Assembly: GCA_036426205.1 (NCBI GenBank) | Contig: CM071568.1 | Span: 48,143,248 to 48,207,247 of the forward strand | Origin: Ascaphus truei | Lineage: Eukaryota > Chordata > Amphibia > Anura > Ascaphidae | Direction of reading: 5' to 3' | Length of the DNA: 64,000 nucleotides | Shown: positions 11,954 through 21,234 of the stretch, piece by piece | How the letters are laid out: each line of letters begins with the position of its first letter | How positions within the stretch are numbered: position 1 is the first letter of the stretch | Translations under genes and position numbers: made by a program | The notes under the pieces: model-generated | Databases searched by the model: none | What the model saw: the letters and a program-made list of their open reading frames with translations, nothing else | Told to the model about the DNA's origin: nothing

Positions 11954-14227
11954 TCAAGGTGGCTTGCGAACAGCATGGTCCACTGGGCTTAGAGCATCAA
12001 TGCGGTAACACTCTGGGTGACATACTGGACACCCACAATCAGCCCATAACTCTGGCTTGGATGCTAGTGGACTGAGAGGATCATGCCCATACACCTCCCT
12101 CAGGCATCTCCTGGAGATGTAGACTATCCCCTCTTGACTACACCACTTCTCGTCTAACCCGCCAGGATTCCAATCTTCTTCCCCTGATCCTTCCTCCTCA
12201 TCAGTGCCATATCCCCTATCCTCATCAAAGGAACCCACAATCCCTGGCTTAGGATTTGACCCAAGGCTCTTAGGCCTACACCTTACACCAACAGTACTAT
12301 TACTATCATCAGTGCAGTATAACATTCTTTGCATAACCATTTTCCTCCCCGATCCCTCATCGGAAGTAAAGCACTCGCCCCAGTCCAAGTTTTCCCCAGT
12401 CCATTCTTCAGAAGTGGCTCGGGACTCCCCAGAAAACCCTTGGCTAGACTGGGACCCATAGGAAAAAGTGACAGGGGCAGGGGTTTTAACTATGGCCGGG
12501 GGTTGGGCATAGGGAAACACTGTCGGCATATGCGGGGCTACGACCCGCAACGTCTCGCCACCTTGCCCAGTACCATCGGACTGGCACTCCGGTTCATCCG
12601 TGTCCGGGTTCTCAGGCTTCCGCAGGGCCTGCTGTCTCTTCTCGGACCCAGGCAACCTGGTACAGCTGCTTGGCCGAGAGGACACGGCCATCTCGCTGGA
12701 CTCGCCGCCATCTTGCGTTGGGTTCCCAACCGGAACCTCTTCCTCCAGAACGACATCCGCCACCGGAAGTGATGGTTCTGCTCTCCGCTCCGTTTGGGCC
12801 TGGACTAGGCCTTTCTCTGCCGTTGCCACCACCGGAGCCTGTAGAGGGTATGGATGTATCTCACCGCTCCATCGGCTCGGGATGGGTTCCTCTCCACCGT
12901 CTGCTCCGCCAGTCACCACGTCCGTGGGACTCCGCCTCTCAGGTTGTCTCTGTACCGGCAACACGAGACTCCGCTCTGCTGCGACACAGGTAAGTGCCGG
13001 TTCTTTCACCGCACCGCTGTAGTGGTCCGCCGGTAGGCGCATCACCACCGACGAGACTTCCACCTCTTCCTCAGAGGATATCACGATCAGATCTTCCGCA
13101 AGGTAGTCACCGGGTTCTTCTGCGATACAACCAGTGGTTGTTGGTACGAAGCTGGCGTGCTCCGGTACCTCCACTGCGGTCGCGCTCTTCTCCGCCGTTG
13201 GTTCTTTCTGTTCCGTAGCCTGCAGCAGCACAGGCTCTAGGAACTGTGCTCCGCAGCAGGCACACTTGGGACCCCAGGTCGGTTTGCCACCTGGGAATTC
13301 ACACTGGTCACAAGCACATCTTATGCACCCCTCTCCATCCACCCAGGCCACCCGGTATTTTATGGGTAACCTAACATGGTTAAAGTCCATACCACCAGTC
13401 AGGTTCAATTTCTTTTGTAGACACGGGCACACAAGAAAGGATATTTTCCATCCTTTGTATCGCCAGGCTCCATACAACTGCGGGTGTGCTTCTCTGCATT
13501 CTGTACTGTCTTTAATATGAACAGCGGTTGCTGTTCGCTGTTCACTGCGCTTGCTCCCCCTGGTGGACTGTAAAGGAGGGGCATGCTCTATAAGGGAGTG
13601 GTTCTGGCTCTGCGCTGAGTCACTCACATCACCGGGGAGGGGCTCTGAGTCCGTCACAGTCCCTGAGGGCGCGGCCACAGCTTTTGCGCCATACCCCCCC
13701 GCAGGGTGGGGTTTTTCCTTTGGCGCCAATCCCAGCCAACTTTCTGCAATTTTAGCATTTGCAGAATTTCCTGCAACTGGTCCACGCGGTCTCCCAGAGA
13801 AGCGGGAACCGCCATTTTGATTCGCACCATCAGTCTCTTTGAATGTTGAGGTAGCATTTAACCATTGGCATGCCGACTGACATTCAATTTCCACAGGCTC
13901 TCCACACATCACTACAATGTCCTCCTCAGTATCCTCGGGGGTATTGCCCCTAGACCCCAGACAGGACAGAAACGGCGCAGCCACAGCTTTAGCACCACTC
14001 CATAGCAGGCTCACAAAAGTCGCTTCTGTAGCTTGCTCTTCACCCGCACACACGCCATGTGCGCTCTCTCCATCGGCCTCCGTCCGCCATTTTGGACCTT
14101 CCGCACCGCGCAGATCCTCCATTCGTGCGGTCGCCATTGGATTACTGTGTTCGTTCTGATTGTACATGGGGCTCCTGTCTGCGGGGCAGCTACCATACCG
14201 ATACAACAAACATGCCTTGTGCACCAC
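11954..14227 (-). CDS. Unrecognised 757-residue protein encoded inside an LTR element
   Basis: I do not recognise this protein. It is an uninterrupted frame of 757 codons, the only long one in the element, on the same strand as the LTRs, starting about 470 bp after the 5' LTR. The composition is low-complexity and rich in E, P, S and G, with probable disorder. Features seen: the peptide GAKAVAAP twice (about residues 78 and 180); VCPCLQ (about 266-271) and a Cys cluster CIRCACDQC ... CACCGAQF at about 301-328; LIVISSEEEVEV at about 380-391, which resembles a SUMO-interacting motif with its acidic tail; and a second cluster CGCPVCHPEC at about 731-740 near the C terminus. The clusters suggest metal binding but match neither the CCHC gag knuckle nor any family I know. 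It could be a divergent gag-like protein, or a captured and modified host sequence. Its integrity in a window full of broken frames is the main argument that it is real. Confidence 0.65.
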   Translation of the reverse strand: MVHKACLLYRYGSCPADRSPMYNQNEHSNPMATARMEDLRGAEGPKWRTEADGESAHGVCAGEEQATEATFVSLLWSGAKAVAAPFLSCLGSRGNTPEDTEEDIVVMCGEPVEIECQSACQWLNATSTFKETDGANQNGGSRFSGRPRGPVAGNSANAKIAESWLGLAPKEKPHPAGGYGAKAVAAPSGTVTDSEPLPGDVSDSAQSQNHSLIEHAPPLQSTRGSKRSEQRTATAVHIKDSTECREAHPQLYGAWRYKGWKISFLVCPCLQKKLNLTGGMDFNHVRLPIKYRVAWVDGEGCIRCACDQCEFPGGKPTWGPKCACCGAQFLEPVLLQATEQKEPTAEKSATAVEVPEHASFVPTTTGCIAEEPGDYLAEDLIVISSEEEVEVSSVVMRLPADHYSGAVKEPALTCVAAERSLVLPVQRQPERRSPTDVVTGGADGGEEPIPSRWSGEIHPYPLQAPVVATAEKGLVQAQTERRAEPSLPVADVVLEEEVPVGNPTQDGGESSEMAVSSRPSSCTRLPGSEKRQQALRKPENPDTDEPECQSDGTGQGGETLRVVAPHMPTVFPYAQPPAIVKTPAPVTFSYGSQSSQGFSGESRATSEEWTGENLDWGECFTSDEGSGRKMVMQRMLYCTDDSNSTVGVRCRPKSLGSNPKPGIVGSFDEDRGYGTDEEEGSGEEDWNPGGLDEKWCSQEGIVYISRRCLREVYGHDPLSPLASKPELWADCGCPVCHPECYRIDALSPVDHAVRKPP

Positions 14228-14680
14228 CTTGTGTACCTAACGTAGATCTGACTCGTGTTTGCACTACCTCAGGCTAGGCTCACTCTTTCTGTGTCTACTG
14301 TATCTCCTTCCTCCAATCTGTGCTCCCTTCGGTAAGTGATCTGGAATGGAGACTAGAGTACTCTGGCTCTTCCATGCAGTACTTGGGCGTCTACCTCCTG
14401 TTGGCTAGCCTAGTGCAGATCCTCTCCAGAATTCCTGACCACGTTAACAGGGTATCCCTTCAGGCATCCTACCCCTAGCGCTACCTCAAGGTGACTAGGA
14501 CAGCTATAGCCCCCGGCTCCAGACTCACTAACCCCTTAGGTCAGTCTAGGGCGTGCTTTGCGAGGTTTTTCGTTCTCCTGACTACCACTAGATTTTCCCT
14601 TTCCAGCACAGAGTGGCAGCAGACACTCTCCCTGTTTCCTGTTGTGTGCCTAGCAAAAGCCTGTCCTGTTAACAGGTCCT
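14228..14680 (-). other. Leader between the 5' LTR and the 757-codon ORF
   Basis: About 450 bp on the minus strand with no long frame. It holds several upstream start codons and is presumably the 5' untranslated and packaging region. No structural signal could be confirmed by eye. Confidence 0.5.
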
Positions 14681-14696
14681 CTCAGCAGCGCCTCCA
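14681..14696 (-). other. Primer-binding site, tRNA-Thr-like
   Basis: Two bases after the 5' LTR the minus strand reads TGGAGGCGCTGCTGAGA. From memory of the vertebrate tRNA-Thr(AGU) 3' end, the expected complement is TGGAGGCACCGCTGGGA: 14 of 17 bases agree, and two of the three differences would still pair as G-U wobbles. The leading TGG, matching the tRNA CCA end, supports a primer-binding site in any case. Confidence 0.6.
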
Positions 14697-14698
14697 AT

Positions 14699-15556
14699 TG
14701 TAACGGGTTTCCCCCCCCCCAATCTCACATTGGCCCGGGTAATCTAACCAATCCCCATTACGTGATCGTGTATGGTGGTGCACCTGCAAGTAACAGGACT
14801 CCTGAGTCTCCCGCTTGATGGTATTAGGGGATGTCATCAGGACAGGTAGCTGAGGTAGTGTGTGTGAGTCCTACCTATATCCAGTGCAGCGCCTCCACCT
14901 CATCAGGATCTGTGCTTCCGCAGGGAGATGGTCCTGGTGAGGAACTCCTTCTTGGTGGTGCCATCCACTGCTGAGTAACTCCACACTCACACAGTGGAGG
15001 TATATTCAAACAGGGCATCCTTATTGATGGTTGGTATGGGCAAGCTGCCCCTCACAGATAACAGCTCAGCCACTCATCTCCTTGCAGCATTCCATTAGGA
15101 AGGTCCCTTCTCTAATAGATCTGCTTTCCACCTCTACTCTCAGAGAGATTCTCCAGCTTCTCTGGCTGCTGTCAGCTCCTCTCCTGAGCTGCTTTGTCTC
15201 TCTCAGCTCCTCTAACTCTGCTGCGTATGCTCACTGACTCACAGCTAGCAGGAGACACTGCAACATTGTTGCAGACCTTCACCTGCCTCTCACTGAACTG
15301 AGCAGCTCAACAACAGGAAACTGAACTTCTAACTTTAGGCAGTGCTGTGTCTTATATCACCCCCCCGGAGAACAAACATGCCCTGTATCCTAAGTGGGAA
15401 CACACTTCATGCTGTCACTTCCTTTGGGGACATATGACACCTCACCAGGGTGTGAGGGCAAACCTCATGGATCTGTTGCTGGCAAGCCTGCACACTTACC
15501 AGGGTTACTTCCAACATGAGAAAGAGATATGTACACCAATCTTAGACCTGGCTACA
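14699..15556 (-). repeat. 5' LTR of the 757-ORF element
   Basis: 858 bp, TG...CA on both strands, followed on the plus strand by the CTCA duplication. Its minus-strand U5-like part contains GTGGAGGCGCTGCAC, a string also present in the LTR-like repeats at 23123, 32316, 42606 (with changes) and 53151, which suggests a common LTR lineage. Confidence 0.88.
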
Positions 15557-15560
15557 CTCA

Positions 15561-16555
15561 CAAAAAGCATGCGGCACGTGCACGCGCGTTCACATAGGCA
15601 CGCGCGGCCGCACGACCGCATGCTGTATATAACAGCTTTTACTCTTCCACACTACCCCCTTTTTCCTCTCACACTCTCCCCCCCCCTTCCCAGCTACCAC
15701 TCAGTACCCCTCCACACTCAATCCAGCTCCCTCAATCCTCCCCTCCTCACATTCATTTCCCCCTCTGCCCCATGGCAGCACACACAGAATTTCCCCACGG
15801 AAACACATACAGTACCCCATACCCCTCCTGCCCCCCACAATACACAAATTAGAATAACCACTTACACGAACACTACAATAACTCCCCCCCCCCCACACAC
15901 ACACACACATGCAAGTGCAGGGAACCTTGTTTGAAAAACACCGGTCTACAGTATACTGCACAGTAACTTCTTCTTTTAATACGTTTTAATACAGTTAACT
16001 AGACAACTGTGTAAAGAATGACACAAACTATTTTAAAAATGCTCTAATAAGAAGATTGTGATCACGTGTTACCTCAATTGCTTGCACTGAGGCACACACA
16101 GCACACTGTGATTTAAATGAAATGGGGAGAGAGAGAGAGGGGGGGGGGAGGTGGCCCTGCTCAGCTTCCAAGTTTAACTTACTGGAGTGGTGCTATCTGG
16201 GATAAAGGATATGAATATTATAGGAAAGAAAGATCCCATGAGGTGCCCTCACCTCCACTAGTGATAAAACAACAAAATTTTGTTGATTATTTAGAAAACG
16301 TCTTCCCGTTAGGAACAAACCCAGCTGGTGCGCAATTGCTGCGATCGAGACACACAGTCTTAATCTGTTTTCACCATGCTAAACATTTGTACTACATTAT
16401 CCTGCACGAGTTTAAATGCATTGTTGGGCCATTATGAAGGAACACCTAGCCCCCTGAGAATAAGTCGCAGCATGCTTTAAAGTGTTTATACAGCAGCTCT
16501 CTCTTTCAAAAGAAAAACCTCAGTACCATCAATATAGCACCGAATGGGTGTGGGA
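15561..16555. other. No gene seen; C-rich and simple-sequence spacer
   Basis: GC-rich palindromic bits at 15565-15625 (gcatgcggcacgtgcac...ccgcatgc), a C-rich tract to 15900 ending in a (C)n(AC)n run at about 15885-15910, and an (AG)n(G)n run at 16127-16150. The complement of about 15925-15942 reads gtgtttttcaaacaagg, like the transposon-end-like string near 62730. No coding evidence. Confidence 0.45.
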
Positions 16556-17356
16556 TATCTGTGATAACACTTGAGTCATTGCATAGATATAATTAATTGC
16601 ACTGGCCTTTAGTTTAGAGGGAGTCTCTCCCAGTAACTCTTCATATATCTGTGCAGTGTTTGTATCATACAGCTAATACATCGGTAGCACCCATGGTGGG
16701 TGACGTTTTGAGTATTATTCAGTACTGATTATGAGTGGTGAAGTTATACTCTATTGCTGGGAAGGGACACTATTACTTAACCTATCTAGTATATTTATAT
16801 TCTGATTCTCTAGAATGTGCAGTGTAATATACCTCACGCCTGCTATTAAGTAGTGGGCCACGCGACCCACTAGTTTAGACAGAATTTACTCTGCAGTAAA
16901 TATGATATAATAGTTCGCATCATGAGGGCATAAGTCACAACTTACGAACCGCGTAATACCACAAATCGTGCAAACGTGTTGTGGGAACTATGAACACTGC
17001 ACTGAGTAACCAACTTCATTATGTGCATCCTAACGTGGTTACATATAGCACACACTGTATATCATACACACCTTAGGATTTCTTGTTTAGTGTATGTATA
17101 TTGTATTAGTTCCTTACACAGTGAGCAGACATCTTTCATTAAGTCTGCTTTAATTAGACTATATACTGGATGTAGATAGTATCTTTCCAGACATAGAAGT
17201 TAACTTACACTCTGTAGCTTAGCACGGCTAGCGCTATTATTTAGGTTTTATTCCAGTTTGTGTTTTCTAAATAATCAATAAAATGTTGTTCTTTTATCAC
17301 TAGTGGAGGTGAGTGCATCTCATGGGATCTTTCCCATCTATAATATTCACACACAG

Positions 17357-17605
17357 CCCACTGACAGACAATGAATCACAAATATGACAGCACTGAATCC
17401 AAAAGCACACACAAGCACACGCACAGCACTGATCACACAATATCACCACACAACTCAAACACTGAATCACAAATAGCACACACAGCACACTCACAGACCC
17501 TGAATCACAAACTGCACACACAGCACACTAACAGACACAATCACAAACAGCATACACAGCACACTCACAGACACATCACAAACCATCACAGCACACGACA
17601 GACAA
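17357..17605. repeat. CA-rich minisatellite, units about 36-38 bp
   Basis: Units of the type gaatcacaaatagcacacac followed by agcacacgcacagacact repeat several times with small changes. The second copy of the duplication has a longer array at about 26440-26694. The TIR-like GGGGCCTCATGCAGTAAGC follows at once at 17607-17625. Confidence 0.85.
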
Positions 17606-17606
17606 C

Positions 17607-18700
17607 GGGGCCTCATGCAGTAAGCCCGATAAGGCTGTTTCGGCATTTTAAAATATAAAACACGACAATCCAGGGGTCTTCTAGTTGGTAATCCATCTTC
17701 ATCTGTATTCTTCTACCTATCCGGTCTTCTGCCGCCTTGCCCACGCCCTGGTCTTCTTTCTTCAGAGGAGGTCTTCCTCCTCGGCGTCTGGCTTCAAATG
17801 AGACGACATAGGCTTTTAAAGGCCTATGACGTCACTTTTCGTCATATGGTTCCCACGGCCCTGATTGGGTTAGTGATTGGGCCCTGATTGGGATTGACTA
17901 GTTGGATTCCACAAGGATCCCTTAAGACATCACGAGTGAATCCAGCACACAGATCTCAAGCAAAGATACCTTGTCCGTGCAGTGTACTTACATATGGCCG
18001 TGTAAGTACTACTTTATATTATATTTTTTATCCTAAATTCCATCACCTCCCCCAGCACTGCATTGCTTAAAGGCATACTACTTAATGTGTCCCAGTGAGC
18101 ATTGCTCACCCCATGTGGGGCATTTGTCATCTGATTCCTGTTGTGTTTGATTCTCGCTGCGCTCCCCTTACTCTCTGTTAACTTTGTTTTCTGAGAGTCC
18201 TGGTTAGACCCATAGGGTCGAGCTGCAGCCGCTGGTCATTGCAGTAGTGCACCCACCATTCGAGCGCATGTAGATGCCTGTGTACAGTAATATTGAACCA
18301 TTTTATTTCTTGCCACGGAGAGCGCCGTAGTTTTTTCTTCGTCACTATAAAGTACTGCAGCCGGCGTCCTTAGTGACGCCCATTGTCATGCGTCGCGATG
18401 CGCAGGGGTAAAGTCCTGATTGGAACACACAATCCCAACGCGTGATGATGCCACGTGTACGGACCACCCTCCTACAGAAGCCGGCAACATCTTTGCAGGA
18501 TAGGAAGCGCATGCGCAGACAGCGGGTGGGGAATGCATGGCCGGTGGTTGCTAGGGGAATGGCGTCCCTGTAACCTGTCCACACGTGTTATCAAATCCAG
18601 TGCTGGTGGGTAGCGCCTGGGTCAGGGAATAGATCCACTGTTAGACTGATCTCACAAGTTCTGAGCAGAAAAACATAAAAACAATGTGCAAAATAAACGC
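17607..18700. mobile_element. Possible non-autonomous DNA transposon fragment
   Basis: It starts with GGGGCCTCATGCAGTAAGC, much like GGGCCTCGTGCAGTAAAG, the complement of the right end of the fold-back element at 62425-62447. Downstream are TTCATCTGTATTCTTCT and GGCCTATGACGTCAC segments, similar in style to 60520-60620. No opposite terminus was found, so this is a tentative relation only. The second copy begins at 26695. Confidence 0.35.
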
Positions 18701-18969
18701 CATACATAATGGAATCAAAATGTCCCAAATGGGACACGAGCATGAAGGATCATGCATGCCCATCCGTTAATGGGGTGACTGAAGGTTATGGGAAGCCCTC
18801 CTTTGGACCACAGAAAGCCATAGTAGCTGTACCCCCTGGGGGTAGTAGATCAGCCTTCTCCAGAGGTCTTTCCTTTTCCCCTTGGGTAAGAAGAGATAGG
18901 ACAAATAGGAAGCCAAACACCCCAGTGGTGCATGAGGTCTTGGTTCTCACACCTTCATGGAGATAACCC

Positions 18970-19100
18970 AGCCAACCCAATGCGGTGCATGTGCGGGTGT
19001 GTAATAGAGTGAGGGGGCGATCTCCCGGCACAGACCTAGATCAATGATGACCTTCAAGCCCTCTTACACCACCCCGTGCACATGCACCGCATTGGGAATT
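18970..19100. repeat. Inverted repeat (long stem-loop), first copy
   Basis: CCCAATGCGGTGCATGTGC near 18976 is complementary to GTGCACATGCACCGCATTGG near 19076, with about 80 bp between. The same pair is at about 28090 and 28190. This may be the end of a palindromic repeat. Confidence 0.75.
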
Positions 19101-19754
19101 TTATTTTCTTCCTCTGTAAGACATCTCTTTGATAAAATGTATACCCAATTTTTCATCCGTCGTGTCAAAGATCTTCTCAGATGCATTTCGATGGTTTCTT
19201 CTCTCCTCTTCCATGGGTCTCGAACTTGTCCACGAGGTTGTTGAGCATCCTTTATTCCAATGTTTCATCGTAAAAAATACAGTTGATACTTTTTCATAGT
19301 CTTTCCCAATGACCGATGCTGAGGCACCTGATTTGTTTTAAAATAGATTGCGTCTTTCTTAGTTCATACTTTTGAGCTTATTATTTTTTTTTCTGTTTAT
19401 AAAGGCTCCGCCAGTTGGTAATCACTGTGATTTCTCTTTAATTTAACTTGTTTTCTTTCAGCCACTGTAACATGGCTTGCAGAGAATTCATTTCTCTCAT
19501 ATCACTTCAACACTCTTTGGGGAAGGTTTGAATATGTCTCTTACAACCATGATTTGTGCCTTAATCAAGCCTTGTTCATTGTTACCGTCTCTATTAGAAT
19601 CTCATTAATTTAACGACACACTGTGACAAAATCTCCTCCCATGACTGCATAAACTCTCTCAACATTCTTTTGTAACAATTGTAAATTCAACTTAATCAAT
19701 TGAATTTACAACACATATACGCCACCCATAAAAGTAGATTTTTTTTTATATTCC

Positions 19755-19756
19755 AA

Positions 19757-19794
<38 letters not shown>

Positions 19795-20045
19795 TATATG
19801 GGTTTAGTTTGACCTGCTTTATTTTAGGAAACTCTTTAAAAGTTTAAAAAAGACACTTTGTTGATTATATTGATTTTTATCAACATTATACTCTAAATGT
19901 TCTTGTTCTTTATACCTCTCTCTCTCACCACACCACACACACACCACACACACCCACACACACACCACACACACACACACCACAAACACACACACACCCA
20001 CACACACACACACACACACCACACACACACACACACACACACCCG
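19755..20045. repeat. (AT)n and (CA)n microsatellites, first copy
   Basis: AT units at about 19760-19798 and imperfect CA units with occasional CC at about 19930-20043. The equivalents in the second copy are at about 28880-28918 and 29035-29145. The CA tract differs between copies, as expected of slippage or read error. Confidence 0.9.
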
Positions 20046-21019
20046 CCCGCCCCCTTTATACACACAAATACATAGGCAGTCCCCTCAAACACAACACAAC
20101 TCTGCAGCTCTCCCCCCTTTATAAAACAAAACAACAGCACGCCCCCCCAATGTTGTACCACAGACATCAGACACTCACAAACTACCCCCACACTCCAACA
20201 CACACACTTGGTAAAAGTAGATTTTTATTCATACAGGTACTCACCCCCCCTCACCCCCCCTTATAGGCAACATGCGAGCCTCCCCATCGTTCACAACTCC
20301 TTGCTCCCACCCCCTCTTGTTCAACATACAAACATACATATCCCAAAACAAAAAAATAAACCTGTCTACATACCTAATATATAATGCAAATGAGCCCCAC
20401 GTGAGAGTGAGGGTGGCAACACCCAAGTACATAAACCCTAGTTGTAACAGGAAAGGAAGGTGCGGGAATGCTATATTGCACAAAACAGACCTTAGGCACT
20501 AAAATTCTCCCGTGTACTACTCCCTCGTGACAGGGCTGGCTAAACAGCAACACTTCGACCCGTCGTCACGGCCGTGCGTCGCTGCGTAGATGTCACCAAC
20601 GCGTTGTCGTGCACATAACACTTCTGAATTTCTATAGCCTTATATTTTAGCCTATAAGAACACAAGAAGTTTATGTAATGTTATTTTAATACTACTATTA
20701 GTTCTACGCATTTCATCGATTCTAAGACGCACCCTTTTTTCCCCCCATTTTCACATGTCTGAAATAGGTATGAGTCTTAGATCGATGTACAAAAAACAAA
20801 AAAAAAACGGCTAGTGGCGGCAACTTTCAGCGTTTTCTAAAAGCAGCGGTTGCCGCTGCTAGAAACACTGCCCCCCCGCCCGCCTCCCCCCCCTGTGACT
20901 CAATTTGATGATGCTTGCTTGCTGTGAAAGCTTGCCCCAGCAACAATGCACACGATGCACACGAGGCCTTCACCTGCCCCCTCTGCGACTCACAGCTGTG
21001 GCTGCCGGCACCATGAGCC

Positions 21020-21234
21020 CTCCCCCCCCCCCGTGTGTGTTCTGTGTGTGTGGTGTGTGTCTGTCTGTCTGTGTCCTGTTTGTGTGTGTACATGTGTCTC
21101 TGTGTGTTTGTGTGTTTGTCCTCTGTGTGTGTTGTGCCTCTGTGGTCCCTCTGTCTCTCCCCTCCCCCTTCCTCCATTCTCCTCCCTCCCCCTTACCTCC
21201 ACTTCTCTCCTCCCCCTTCCTCCTTCTCTCCTTC
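21020..21234. repeat. GT- and CT-rich pyrimidine tract next to the chromovirus LTR, first copy
   Basis: Runs of tgtgtgtctgtctgtctg give way to ctccctccccc-type units ending at the LTR start. The second copy is at about 30155-30367. The tract could have seeded slippage or recombination at the LTR edge. Confidence 0.85.

Larger units (their letters stand above)
10885..15556 (-). mobile_element. Complete LTR element without gag-pol, carrying one novel 757-codon ORF
   Basis: The two terminal copies, 10885-11748 and 14699-15556, are direct repeats starting TGTAACGGG and ending GGCTACA. A 4-bp target duplication, CTCA, lies at 10881-10884 and 15557-15560. Read on the minus strand, a primer-binding site follows the 5' LTR (14699-15556), and a polypurine tract ends where the 3' LTR (10885-11748) begins. 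The internal 2950 bp contain one long frame (14227-11954) and no protease, RT, RNase H or integrase motif. It is therefore a non-autonomous element presumably moved by enzymes of another family. A solo LTR of the same family is at 53151-54008. The LTR copies differ largely by single-base indels, so their true divergence cannot be judged from this assembly. Confidence 0.85.

Noticed and set aside
12204..14277. Plus-strand open frames opposite the 757-codon ORF
   Set aside because: They are shorter, mutually overlapping, against the element's orientation, and look like the mirror of a long GC-rich frame.
15347..15934. 195-codon frame at the right LTR
   Set aside because: It starts inside the LTR and ends in a C-rich tract; the other LTR copies do not keep it open.
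17300..17600. Possible CRISPR-like array
   Set aside because: The spacing is a CA-rich minisatellite with no unique spacers, in a eukaryotic sequence.
19897..20203. Open frames rich in His/Thr or Cys/Val
   Set aside because: They are translations of (CA)n/(GT)n tracts; any such tract gives long open frames.
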